Shown one piece after another: positions 46,241 through 57,388 of a stretch of DNA of 64,000 nucleotides. This DNA comes from Dictyophora rubrovolvata (Eukaryota > Basidiomycota > Agaricomycetes > Phallales > Phallaceae). Below the pieces are notes generated by a model. That model worked only from the letters and a program-made list of their open reading frames with translations. It had not been told where the DNA came from and ran no database searches. The stretch covers positions 496,001-560,000 of the forward strand of contig CP114120.1 of assembly GCA_029959195.1 (NCBI GenBank), given 5' to 3'. The translations under genes and the position numbers were made by a program. How positions within the stretch are numbered: the first letter of the stretch is position 1; each line of letters begins with the position of its first letter.

Positions 46241-46842
46241 AGATAAATGGGATCGCAATACAGCTCACTCGCTGAAGTATTGATTGCTCGTAACGCTGTT
46301 GAAGGGTCCACTGAACCATTTTTTTGATCCTTCGCAGGGCAGTTAAGTTTATTTGGATGTTTCTTTGAGGGCATTACTGAATAATTACTTACTTCGGATG
46401 TATTCCACAGCATGGCTCCATCTCTTTCTTGGTCCACAGTCGGAAAAAATCTGTGTCCCGGCCTTACTAAGTAGACTTGACTCGAACTCTTTCGTCCCTC
46501 GGTCCCCATCTCAAAAATTATAGCAGTAGCTTGAGAATCAAAATTCTCCTTAACCGTTGGCGAATAATCCAAGAACCGGTCATAGATCAGGTCATTGTTT
46601 TTAGGAAGAACATTACTCAATTGGCGTTCTAGGCCCGGGCCTAGGTTTGAGTGCGATACTAGTAGACTAGTCGACGATGGGATTTCAAGTTGGACGATGG
46701 AGCGAGATACCCAGTAATTGAGATGGTTATATGAGAAGTGGCCTCTTAAATATTTGTTGGGCGCTGACGCTTAGTAAACATGATTACGCGACTCGAATGT
46801 CGCTGAGTTAGTTTTTCCCTCAAAGGAGGTTTTTTAGACTCA
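46241..46842. other. Flank of element B with an unexplained open frame
   Basis: On the minus strand 46620-46201 is open for about 139 codons (segments DLIYDRFLDYSPTVKENFD and GHRFFPTVDQERDGAML) but has no early ATG in frame and no recognised domain. It may be a gene remnant. The rest up to the transposon target site shows nothing. Confidence 0.4.
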
Positions 46843-46851
46843 GCGGATAAT

Positions 46852-46962
46852 TAGCCTCGAGACCAGGCCTCGTGACAGCGTGACTCCCCGGCTCCTTTTG
46901 GAAGGCGGCGGGCGTCGCGAGGGGAGGATCCGCTGTACGAGGCCTGGCACAAATGACATTGG
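46852..46962 (+). repeat. Left terminal inverted repeat of the KDZ-related element
   Basis: This 111 bp repeat is inverted at 48811-48921. Each end is itself a foldback: CCAGGCCTCGTGACAGCG near its outside faces CGCTGTACGAGGCCTGG near its inside. Confidence 0.9.
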
Positions 46963-46999
46963 CACCCCTGGTGACATCCCAAATGTCACGCGTCCGGGG

Positions 47000-47941
47000 T
47001 CCACTTCACAGAAAATCATCGATGCCTGCGATTTATGTACCAAACATTATACTGATAAGGATGGTGTTCCAATATCAGTCTGCAGGTATGCCTGTCTACA
47101 ATAATTATTTGTCGACACACTAATTTCATTGACAGGTCAGTGGTTGTGGATGGAGTGTCACTCGGACATCCTTGCTGCGCTGTCCATGACTGCAAAGAGC
47201 CATTACCGACAACTAAGAATCGGTACTGCACTATCCATACCCTACAGGAAACGTTATGCGCTGTTGAGAACTGTAGCTTTCCTGTTGATGTGGGCTACAA
47301 GACCTGTAGTAACGAACACCATCAAAGCCTTGAGCTACGTCACAAAGAACGTGGATCAGCTATGTTTCAGCTCAAAGAGCGGTTGCGACGAACACATCAC
47401 ACTCAACCTCTTGCAAAGCAGCCAAGCATGCAACTTGTCAGTACTGAAGCTGATGAAGAATACGGCGATGAAGGAGAGGAAGGGGAGGAGGAGGAGATGG
47501 TGCAAGAGCCAGACCAATCCAACCAATGCCTACAAAAACCTGAAAGTGGACTTCGGAGAATTACTGCACGCTTCGGGCGCCGTCGTACACATAATGAGCA
47601 GTTGTGTGTTTCATCATGTGGCATTATCCTTGGTTGAGCTACCTTCTATGGTGCTGAGGGTCCAAATAGTGTCCGCGTACGTGTTTATATTTCATTCTCT
47701 TTCTCACACTAATTATTTAAAATAGAGTTTTCTCAAGGGCCTTTTTCCAACGAAGCGGTCTCTGCCTAATGTCATCTGGCATGATAACAATTGCCGCCTT
47801 GTTGCAATGCTACGCGCAGAGAGAGACACTTACTTTAGTGGTGTTGCCTTTCCAGTGGATGTCTTCCACTTCAAGACCAAGCATAAGGAAAGTGATGAAT
47901 TTTGTGGCCGTGAATGCAATCCTGCCCGCTGGCCAGAAGGT
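47000..47941 (+). pseudogene. KDZ transposase N-terminal part (CxC cluster and start of KDZ domain)
   Basis: Exons with segments DACDLCTKHYTDKDG (to 47085) and, after a 50 nt intron, a cysteine cluster (HPCCAVHDCKEPL, NRYCTIH, CAVENCSFPVDVGYKTC) match the CxC clusters that accompany KDZ transposases. An acidic linker (EEGEEEE) follows, then the KDZ start (RFGRRRTHNEQLCVSSCGII, FYGAEGPNSV, WHDNNCRLVAML, FPVDVFHFKTKHKESDEFC, CNPARWPE). It is dead as a transposase: a TGA stands at 47635-47637 where an arginine codon is expected (ILG-stop-ATFYG), and the frame is cut after CNPARWPE, losing the rest of the catalytic domain. Confidence 0.85.
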
Positions 47942-48609
47942 GTGGCTGTAATGCTGAGCTGCTGTGATGTCATTACTGAAGTCATGTCAACAGTAGGCGC
48001 AGGAAGTGGTTGAGTATTAAGAGAAAGAGATGGAACAGACAGAGTTGGAAGAGGAATATTCACAGGTCCTGTGCTTTGAATTGGTCGTTTATGGTGGAAA
48101 GCACACTCTTTTCGAAACTTGTTATCCCTTCTTGCAATCAGAAACTCTTCATCACAGCAAGAACTGCACCGCTGAAAGGAACACTTCTGTGCAACTCTGT
48201 TGAGCTTTTGTTCGCGACGGCATGTTGCACCCATACATCGTAAAATTGAAGTAGTTGCATGATCAGCTGACAGAAAAAGTGCAGGTGGGTAAAACAAAGT
48301 GTTCTTTGCAGCATTTGATGCAGGTATTGTCTCATTGTAATAATTCGCTATTTGAAGGGCGACTTCATGAATCGGATAAGCAGCACTGTGAAATACTGTG
48401 TAATTGCAGGTACGATTCCGGCACTAATGTCATGAAATAATGCAGAAATATAAAATTCTTAGAAGTTAAGGAGAAAGATAACAAACCCGTTGCATGATCC
48501 TTCCTCTATTTTCAGGGGTGGAAGAACCAAGACATGCCTCAAATATTCCCATTTCACCAGGACATTTCAGACATTTGACATGACGGATTGGAAGTTCAGA
48601 GTCATTCAT
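47941..48609 (-). CDS. Zinc-cluster gene carried by the transposon, probably truncated
   Basis: The minus-strand gene starts at ATG 48609. Exon 1 (48609-48487) has CLKCPGEMGIFEAC and STPENRGRIMQR, a GRF-like cysteine pattern. After an intron of about 100 nt the frame continues (YNETIPASNAAKNTLFYPPA) into CMGATCRREQKLNRVAQKC and CSSCCDEEF, ending in a S/T/P-rich tail. Cysteine pairs suggest zinc binding. The end runs into the cut end of the KDZ transposase, so its original C-terminus may be lost. The exon 1/exon 2 phase does not close cleanly with the acceptors seen. Function unknown. Confidence 0.55.
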
Positions 48610-48810
48610 TTTGAGTATCAATATGCATATAGCTGATGTATGTGTGGAATGTGTAGATGTTAGAATTAGTATTATGGATAATGGGTTACGCTTGAAAAGC
48701 GGAGTTAAAATTTAGCCGAGGCTGGTGCCGTCGGTCTTTCAAATTAGACGCCTAAGTGTCTCATGAGACAGTGTCCCATGGGACACTTTCCCAGTCGCTG
48801 GCCTTTTCTC

Positions 48811-48921
48811 CCAATGTCATTTGTGCCAGGCCTCGTACAGCGGATCCTCCCCTTGCGACGCCCGCCACCTTCCAAAAGGAGCCGGGGAGTCACGCTGTCA
48901 CGAGGCCTGGTCTCGAGGCTA
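48811..48921 (-). repeat. Right terminal inverted repeat of the KDZ-related element
   Basis: Inverse of 46852-46962, followed at 48922-48930 by the second copy of the 9 bp target duplication. Confidence 0.9.
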
Positions 48922-49249
48922 GCGGATAATATGTTATTTTGTATTTAAATCACTTTATTTTTCTAATTAATAGAGTTCTCTTTTCGCTCTAAACGGTCAT
49001 TCAACAACAATATTCGTAAGTCGCAAAAATAACTTCAATATTTGGAAATATCAAGTAGAGAACGAAAAAGACTGTTTTGTTTTGTAGTGGTCCTGTCAAC
49101 GAAGCTTACAAATTCACAACGTTTGAACCCCGCCTAGGCGAAAGATTCTTTTCAGGTTTTCACCAGTGTGCGCAGATTTTGATCTCTCCGTTAGATTATA
49201 AGGTAAACTTGCAAGTGTCATGGACATATAATATTCTGACGATTCCAAA

Positions 49250-49895
49250 ACAGAATGGAGCAAATGCAACCTTTCTCATGTATCTTAAATTTTCACCGAC
49301 CTTCCCCTCAAAGAAACATTTTTATACGCTTTTTTCTCGATAAACACACCAAATATCAGGCACATATTCAATCATCAGCTTTCCCCGAAATCCGAGAATC
49401 GTCTTGTCCTTCATTTTATGGCTTGTTGAAGCTTGATCTGACTATACCAAAATTTACGGACATTGGTTGTTGATATTCTTACTTCGTATTGTAGCCGACT
49501 GGTGCTCAGAATTCACCTGGCCATTCATCGGGGATTCTGAGCCCCCACATATGTAAAGGCTCATACACCATGCAAACCAAACGACCGAGTTAATGTGCTT
49601 GATCTTGAGTTATGTATGTAATATTTCCCTCAACGTTCACATGGAAAGTTCACACTTTGACTTTTAGTTCAGCATCTCGAGCGCAGTTCACATCCTTTTA
49701 TATTCTGTTCTCTGATTTTGGGAGCGAATTTGTTAAGCTGGCCTTCGAAGAAAAGCGCGACTCAGAGTCGGAATAAATACATCAATACGATGACATATCG
49801 AATATGGCAGACCTTTGGAATCCGTTAATGTGTTCTATCAGTTCGACAAGCGTCACCTACTTGAGGCTTGTGTTCGACACCTCGTTGCGCTCAAC
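49250..49895 (+). pseudogene. F-box gene fragment, decayed
   Basis: Segments match the middle of the F-box gene at 8670-10403 in the same order: CPSFYGLLKLDLTIPKFTDI (about 49405-49465), DWCSEFTWPFIG (about 49498), a stretch equal to SRAQFTSFYILFSDFG (about 49675-49725) and DLWNPLMCSISSTSVT (about 49808-49860). The frame is interrupted several times by stops and small indels, and both the F-box and the C-terminus are absent. It sits about 320 bases from the KDZ element. Confidence 0.8.
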
Positions 49896-50742
49896 CACTC
49901 GCCATGATCAGTGAATTCACTTACTGCAGCAAGGCTCGTGTCAGTTGGTATTTGCGCGTAACGTCACATCGCGTTGTCACCTTCCTTTCTTCACGTTTTC
50001 ATGTTAACTTCATATTAATTATGTAGAACTGATGATTGGAAACCCCGGTGATGATTTTAAGAAGCAATGGATGCATAAAACGAGCTATCTGTTTTCTTTT
50101 CGCTTGTTTCTCAGGTTCGCAATCACACCGCCAGGTAGGGACATTTTGTTCCTGTCTTCTAATTTCTTTAGTTTCTGCTGGCTGCGATCTTCACATGGTT
50201 CACACGTAAATCCTTGTATCTGGTCCTAATTTTCCCAGGATGTCTTCGGTGTGGTTTTTATAGGTTCGGCAAATAAGCGTCGGAGTTTCTGAAAGAGAAG
50301 GTCTTTCTGTCTTCGACGAAGCAAGACCAGTCAACTATATAGTACGTTTGTATATCTTGACAAATGAAGCTCTGGTCTTGAACAACTTTTCAAAGAATTC
50401 ACAGAATTTATAGATCTTTATGTCCAAATCTATCCACGAATAGCATCACTCACCCCACACTTGTCGGAGCGAAATCACACACACCCCTCACATGACTCGT
50501 CTTCGTGTTATGTTATTATGCTAAACCGGCATATTCACGGGATTACGTTGTGTACTCCAAAACCGACATTTTCTTCTATTCTTGAGGTCATGTGACGTTT
50601 GGGCGTATATATTCAATGGCCCTCCCATTGAATTCGGGGAACAGAAGTCCCGTTCGTTTCTAACCATTACGTAGAGGTCTGTTCAGCCTTTTTTTTTTTT
50701 AAATTGATTTTATTTCTAACCTTCAACTGTTCAAGGATCGAC
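49896..50742. other. Intergenic, MFS promoter side
   Basis: No supported gene. A run of 12 T lies at about 50689-50700 just before the transporter gene. Confidence 0.55.
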
Positions 50743-53467
50743 ATGTCTGACAATGGATTTGATATTGAGCCTACCAAGAAAGGCTTGGGTGATGTGGAGT
50801 TCAATGAAACGGTGGTTGACCCAGTACTCGATCCGAAGCTACGAGCCAAAGCAGAGAGAGCATTGACATGGAAACTTGACTTGAGACTCATGCCAATGAT
50901 AGCTTTAATTTTTATTGTGAACTATATCGGTAGGAGCATCGATCGTATCTCTATCGTGTTGTAATCTCCCACTAACAAAATCGTTAGATCGTACTGCTGT
51001 TACCGCTGCAAGATTACAGGGGCTGGAAGCCGATTTGGGACTAACAGGTAGAAATGGCAACTGTTTTGCACTGGTTGCATTATTGACTAAATTACTTGAA
51101 GATATTCAATACGACACCGTTGTTGCAATCTTATATGTCAGCTACTGCCCGATGCAAATTCCCTCCAATATGGTACATGTCACCCTCTGCTTGTCTCTCC
51201 ACTTAACATCTAATATCCAATCTTAAAGATATTGAACAGAATTGCCAGGTATTCCATTCTTTTAGTTGTCATACCAAAAATTCCCATAATCTCAATGACC
51301 CCCTCCGAAGGCCATCCTGGTACATTGGTTAGTTAGCCTTCTGTTCTGTCACCAGCGCGGGAAATTTAAATTCTCTTCCAGGAATCTGTGTCATTCTTTG
51401 GGGCATTACTTCGGGTTTGACCGGTGTAAGTTTCACTAGATTAATATAAAAATTTTATAATTATATCCCAACCTGTAGGTAACGCACAACTTCGCCGGCA
51501 TCATACTTTGTCGTGTTTTCATTGGCTTACCGGAAGCCGCCTTCTATCCCGGCGCAATATACCTTCTTAGCAGGTGGTATACACGCAAGGTAGGCCACAG
51601 AACCCTCAGTTTAGTGTGCGTTTTTCATTTTGTAAATATAGCAACTGGCTTTTCGATCTGCCTTTCTTTACTGTGGACTGTTAATCTCCAATGCATTTGG
51701 AAGCGTAAGTTCTTATCTGGAGTTCATTATTATTTCAAATTAATATGAGTTTTTCAGTTGATCGCCGCAGGTATTTTGTCGAACCTAGATGGAAAACGTG
51801 GAATCCCCGCTTGGAGATGGTGCGGACTCAAAGACACTCGATTACTTTTTCATTCACTGAACTGAAACACAGGCTTTTCATAATTGAAGTATGCTCTGTC
51901 AATTCATTAATGAAGTTGGTTTAGGTGATACCGTTCTTAGGGTTCCATTAGCGTCGTTATCGGCATCATAACCATGTAAGTAATGAAACCAGCTGGGCGT
52001 GTGTTTTTTAAAAAAATTTCTTTTTGAAGCTTTGTCCTTCCAAATTATGTGTGTACATTAATGTCCGGCACTCAAACCTCGCAAACTGATACGTGCTACT
52101 TTAGCCTCACAACACCAAATGGCTTTCTGCCGATGAATCTCGTTTGGCTCAACTCCGATTAGCTGAAGAAGCGGGTGAAGCTGACAATGACGGATCTGAA
52201 GATTCGTAAGTGGTTGTATGCAGGCTAAAGTGCGACATAGCATAACCCGAGAATTCTCAGTGCCTGGTCTGGATTGAAAATGGCCATCACGGACATTAAA
52301 GTGCCGATTTTTATGATTATGACTTGTTCCCAATTATTAGGTCTTAGCTTCGTCAACTTCTTCCCCACGTAAGTTGTGGGTATCTAATTAGAATGTCTGA
52401 TGCTTATTTTGGGTATTAGGTTGGCTGCTACATTAGGCTTCAGTACTACAAACACGTTGCTTATTGCTGCGTAAGTGCTAGTTGTCATTGATTCAAACCG
52501 GTATCTAGACTAATGACAATTGATAGCCCGCCGTGGATTTTCGCCTCCATTGTGTGTGTAGTCAACGCCCTCAACGCAGGTATGTGCATGTGCGGCGGAA
52601 CAGTCACGTTTTGAGCAATTAAAATTTGCCAGACCGGACCGGCGAACGCTTCTTCCATATAACGGCATGGTGGTGGGTCGTGATAGTCGGATATATTATC
52701 GGTCTTTCAACCTTAGTCGTTGGAGCGAGATATTTGTCAATGTTTTTGATGGCTTCAGGATATGCAGGTTGGTAAAAAGATTTGGGTATTCAAACTCTAG
52801 CCTCAAAAGCACAATCTCAATTTACCTTAGGATTTGCGCTCACTATGGTATGGGTCTCCAATGTGAGTAGATTACATGTTCGCAGTTGAAACGTTGTTGA
52901 TCAACCATTTCAGGCGATCCCTCGGCCTCCCGCAAAACGTGCGGCGGCAATTGGGCTTGCTAACGGATGTAAGTTTCCCATTTCAATTTTGCGCGCTTTT
53001 TGAGTTAAAATTTCCATAGTTGGCAACATTGGTAATCTGTAAGGCAAGAATATCTGTTTCCCAAATATAAAAAAGTGAAGTATGCCTTTCAGGATCGGAT
53101 CGTTCATATGGAAAGCAGAATGGGGGCCTGCATATCGTCAGAGCATGATAATATCTGTCTGTGCCCTGCTTTTCGCTTCCGTTCTCTCTCTCGGTTGGTA
53201 GCATTATTTAAATTTTTAAAAGGCAGTTTATTTTATTGTTATTAGTGATTCGCCAAATTCTCGTTCACGAGAACAAAGTTTTAGAAGAACAGGAATTGAT
53301 GGATCTGAAAGGTTCCGGGAGGGAACGTGTAGAAGAATACGCTCGACGTAAGTGGTTTACCCGCGCAACTTTGTCAAATTTTATGCCAACTGTTTTGTTT
53401 GCTAGTCGAAGGTATTTCCTTCGAAGAAGCTGTCCGCCGAAGGAGAGGATTCCGTTATTTGTATTGA
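50743..53467 (+). CDS. MFS transporter, allantoate/nicotinate permease (Dal5/Tna1-like) family
   Basis: The model has 23 exons and 22 introns and gives 507 residues with every phase consistent (exons from 50743-50929 to 53406-53467; several are only 16-20 nt). It shows the anion:cation symporter layout: cytosolic start, MPMIALIFIVNYIDRTAV before helix 1, SYCPMQIPSNM in helix 3, CRVFIGLPEAAFYPGAIY in helix 4, LSRWYTRKQLAFRSA, a central loop (KWLSADESRLAQLRLAEEAG), and a second half with PPAKRAAAIGLANGFGNIGN. The tail ends RRRRGFRYLY. Relatives import allantoate, nicotinate, vitamins or small carboxylates through the plasma membrane; the substrate cannot be told. It converges on the LanC-like gene, with 112 bases between the stops. 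Confidence 0.9.
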
Positions 53468-53579
53468 ATTCTAAACTAACATGAAAAAAAACTATTCTTG
53501 TGACTGGTTTATAATGTACACTGCGGAGGTACAAACACAATGAACAACACATAGATGACACACTGCAATGCTCTCTCTC

Positions 53580-55293
53580 TCAAGGACCTTCAATTTGCAA
53601 TTGCTCTGGAAGACTTTGTCTGCTGCTGGAACCAAATTCTGAATTGTCGCTTTCGCCGAATATATCGGACGGAATGCGAAGATCATCGAACCCGGGCATT
53701 CCGCTGCATGCACGAGGACGACCAGATTTCAAGCGGTATATTATCTCTCCCCAAGCTGTACACATACCAGCCGCGCCTTCATATAAACTCCAAGGTCTAT
53801 CCGGTTCTCTCATTTCTCCGCGGGAAGTAAGAGATTCGTAAAACACAGCGTTATAGGCGAGATGCACGGCTTCTGTTAGATATGGCTTTTGATGAACACT
53901 CTCGGATGGAATATCAAGAACGTCCGAGACTGCGAGTAATGCGAAAACCGATCCCGCTATACCATGACATAAACCAAGTCCTTTTCGGAGAAAACCACGC
54001 CTATATGTTAAATCGGCGCCCCGATGTAGAGCTGATACAATTCTTTCTTCGAATTCTTCGTTGAGGGGAATTTGAGTTTCCCTTTGACGACTGAGGCGGA
54101 GAAGGGTAGATAACATTAATAAGGTTCCAGGGGCACCGTGACACCACCTAGATGATAAGAAAGTAATGTGAGCAATCAGTTATTCATTGTATGGTATGAA
54201 TAAATACGTACTGGACGGCTTCATTCGAGGATCTTCCAAGCACATGGTTTTTACCAGGCGCCTGAGTAGGCCAATTCCCTTCCACGTCTTGACATTCAAG
54301 CAACCACTCTATAGTGCCAAGAATTTCCCCTATAAACGGAAGGAAGAGATCTACAGGACACAAAAGTAGCATGTGCAGAATGCCAGCTAACGAGTCTTGG
54401 TTTAGGATGTAGTGTATAATGTACGACACGATACGTACATATACCATGGGCACCGCCGAGGTACCTCTTGCGATGCCAGGACCACATAAGTGGAGGGACG
54501 AGGCCGTCATTTATGTAGCCAATTTGGGCTTTGTAAATCGAGGAACCATATCTGCCATGAAGAATAATCGAGTTCACAACCCGAGATAATGCATCGTCCG
54601 AAAATAACTCTTGAACAGTAGCGTACAAGTCTGAAGATATTCTTCTCTGCGATTTATAATGGCCATACCAGGATCGGAGCAGAAGTAAGGCATAGAGCAA
54701 TCCAGCACGACCATAAAGAACTTCAGAGGCGTCATCAGACACCAAACTTTCGTCATGGTCTTCCACTAAAACTTGATTTATTGCATTACCAATGATGGCA
54801 AAGCAATTCTCCCATTCTCTCCTGATTGTAGCCTTTTCGGTCAAAGGAGTTCGTAATAGGGCCATCGTGGCGATGCCTATGTCTGTCTCGAGAAAAGATG
54901 CATGGCCCGCGTCCCTTGTTACACGAAGTTCTGTCCGTCTCATTCGCAGAACCGTCGTAAGATCAGAGTCACCATTCTCCATAAGTGAAACGGGAGAAGC
55001 GGTGTCATCATCAATACGAAGATTCAACGCCGCTAGGTGATATTCCATAAATGCAGTTCCTAGCACGTATATGATTAATATTATCGACAATCCCGAAGAA
55101 GTCTGATTAGATATTTGGAACCTGTTGTTCCTGTGTAGACGCTATCATGGGACGGGTTCCTAGGATGCTTGGTATTCCTCCTAACCCGTCGTATATTTCT
55201 CGAAAGTTCAGTGCAGAGTATCTTTGTTATCTCTGTCCATTCTTTGGGATCTTTCGGAGGGCGTGTAAAAAAATCAATGTATCTTGAAGACAT
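53580..55293 (-). CDS. LanC-like protein (LANCL family)
   Basis: Four exons (55293-55122, 55059-54445, 54386-54212, 54147-53580) give 509 residues. The seven-fold alpha-barrel motifs of LanC are visible: HDSVYTGTTG, VLYGRAGLLYALLLL, YLGGAH, WCHGAPGTLLML, GLCHGIAGSVFALL and PWSLYEGAAGMCTAWGE. Zinc ligands are the cysteine-histidine of WCHG and the cysteine of GLCHG. Eukaryotic LANCL proteins are cytosolic, bind glutathione and in animals add glutathione to dehydroamino acids in damaged proteins. That activity here is inference by family. In place of the common GAHGIAGI the model reads GGAHAGIL, at an exon border. No lanthipeptide precursor was seen nearby, so this is a stand-alone gene. Confidence 0.9.
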
Positions 55294-55482
55294 TTCACAG
55301 ACAATGCGGAGGAAATCAGAGTTGTATGGTTGTCAGATTGTCAGAGCAAATGTGACGTCACGGAGTGGCGGTCCGTTTGTTTTTCCCAGCTCAAGAGTCA
55401 AAACAAGCCAAAAAGCCAATCATATTACATAGACCGATAGTTTGTACATGATCTTTGTGTTGGTACAGAATAAAACTTGAAC

Positions 55483-57388
55483 TCAGGCCAATGCACCCTA
55501 AATTTTGAGAAATTAGATTTATAGTATCGAAAACAAAAAAAAATCCAAATTACCATAGGATCCCAAGCGGGAAGAACAACCGAATCTGTGTTATCGAAGA
55601 TGTTTAAATGATCCTTATCGGCAAGTTGCCTAGGAACAACAACTTGATATACAAATCTAAATAAAAGCGATGCAGGTCAACATTATCACTACTGCCACAA
55701 ATTGCCATGACGCACTGTTCAAACCAAGAGTCGCTCATAACAAAATATCCATCCTTCCCGGCCGTTTCTCCCCAGCTGTTCTCAACCTTGTATCTTACAG
55801 GTTTTCCGGAACGATCTAGATGAACGGCAGTAATAACCATGGCGTGGGTCATCGAAGACTCGTTGACTTGCAGGCGTTCGGCCTTGGTGAGACCCAAGGA
55901 AATGTTGAAAGCATTCTTGAAAAAAAATTATGAATATCGCGGCTTCAGTGCTCATGAACCTGGATCGTATACCTCATAATCATAAAGACTGGTATCCATC
56001 AAGCCAGCTTCTTTGTCTGAAGACTGCCCAACGTCACACCCGAAAAAGATGGGCTGACCCGCCTTGATTCCCTGTCAACAGTTCAATGAATGACGATACT
56101 ATCTTTCCCACGATGTCAGTCAGCCAACCTTGACCACAGCCGCCTTAAGGCGCTCAACTTCCGTATTGACATCTACACAATCGATTCAGCTTTTGCCACA
56201 TACTACAAACAACTTGAACAACGATTACGCACAGAGAACAGGTCTTCCGCCCCAGATGTTACCTAATTTGTCAACAGTGTACAACTTGCCATAGTCGTTC
56301 CGCGGATCGTGGATTAGCGAAAACGCTTCAAGAGCCTATTCGATGATACGGGCCCATTAGTCTATTTACGAAAAACGAAAACCAACTTACCGGATATGAC
56401 TTAGAGGTAAATTCCTTGAAAAAGTCTTTGGGCGTTCCGGTCCATGACTTCGCGGTTCCAGATTTATCCACATATTCCCATGTGAAAACTTCGTCAGGGG
56501 AAGGCGGGGCGCGCAGCGTTATCGTCAAGATTCGCCATACTTCTTTCATAAGTTCTTCCTTCTTAGAACGTAAGATATGTGTCCGAGTTTCCCGGTCAAA
56601 AGAAGAGGTAAGCAGGGACGTGTGGAGCTGACGCAGAATCAAGGCATGCTCTCTAAGACGGGTGGTGAGAATCTTGTTCAATGGGCCGCTGTTACTTGAA
56701 CTATGTGACTCTGGAAATACGTCTCTCGGGACAACACCGTAATTGGACAACAAGTTAATCGCCATATCGTATTGGCCTCCGTCGCTTACGGGATTTTTAG
56801 CGAGATGTTCCACAAGTCGATCATTCAATGGAAGATGAGCATTCTGAATTGATGATTCGAGGTAATAATTTGCTTTTTCCAATTTATCATAGAAGAAGAG
56901 GTAAGACTGGGAAAGCTGGAATGATTCGACATCGAGTTTCTTTTGGACGTCGTGACGAAGAACGTTTGTGGTAGCGAACAGCCAGCATCTACCAGAGGAG
57001 TTCTGGGATGTAATTGGGACAGTGTGGAATGGAATGGAAGTATTGAAAACGTGAGGAACTTGGACGATATTGTTCTTTTTCAAAGCCGTTGCCAGCGGTG
57101 TTTGTTGGAATATAGTTCGAGCCAGAGAGACTTTCGAATCCTAGTTAAGATTGCCATTTGGTAGATAAGCAATTTATTCATCAAGCGGGGGTTAATACGA
57201 ACCTTGGAAGCTTCCTCTTCCCAATCCTTTAAACTTTCCAACGTTAGGGCACCATTCGCCGAAGGGGCTCGGCGGGTCAAATCTAGTCTCTCGAAAACAT
57301 CGATTAGTTCAGATTGAGCGATAAGTTTGTCAGCGTTGAGTTCCTTGGGCTTGGTGGTATTTTTCACTTTCGACGAAGATGCGCCCAT
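55483..57388 (-). CDS. BLH1: Bleomycin hydrolase (C1B cysteine peptidase)
   Basis: Eight exons (57388-57203, 57140-56391, 56335-56233, 56172-56129, 56071-55973, 55915-55716, 55656-55554, 55497-55483) give 499 residues. All three catalytic residues stand in family context: cysteine 114 in NSSGRCWLFATTN, histidine in SSMTHAMVITAV and asparagine in VENSWGETAGKDGYF. The 15 nt last exon gives the conserved end PAWDPMGALA, the tail that enters the active site in Gal6/BLH and limits cleavage to an aminopeptidase mode. The enzyme is a cytosolic hexamer trimming peptides and detoxifying homocysteine thiolactone and bleomycin. The N-terminus begins MGASSSK, a possible myristoylation site. It lies 190 bases upstream of the LanC-like gene on the same strand. 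Confidence 0.95.

Larger units (their letters stand above)
46852..48921. mobile_element. KDZ-related DNA transposon, non-autonomous, 2,070 bp
   Basis: The element is bounded by 111 bp terminal inverted repeats (46852-46962 and 48811-48921) that start TAGCCTCGAGACC and differ at only a few sites. It is flanked by the 9 bp direct repeat GCGGATAAT (46843-46851 and 48922-48930), a target-site duplication. Inside are a KDZ-type transposase fragment (plus) and a second cysteine-rich gene (minus) meeting tail to tail near 47941. KDZ elements (Kyakuja, Dileera, Zisupton) are known from basidiomycetes, where cysteine clusters called CxC domains accompany the transposase. Here the catalytic C-terminus is missing, so movement would need a helper. 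The near-identical ends suggest a fairly recent insertion. Confidence 0.85.

Noticed and set aside
47830-47941. Continuation of the minus-strand zinc-cluster frame over the KDZ coding end
   Set aside because: This part is the antisense of the conserved FPVDVFHFKTKHKES segment, so it is read-through, not original protein.
53580-55293. Reading the LanC-like gene as part of a lanthipeptide cluster
   Set aside because: No precursor peptide, dehydratase or protease neighbour; the sequence fits the stand-alone eukaryotic LANCL family.
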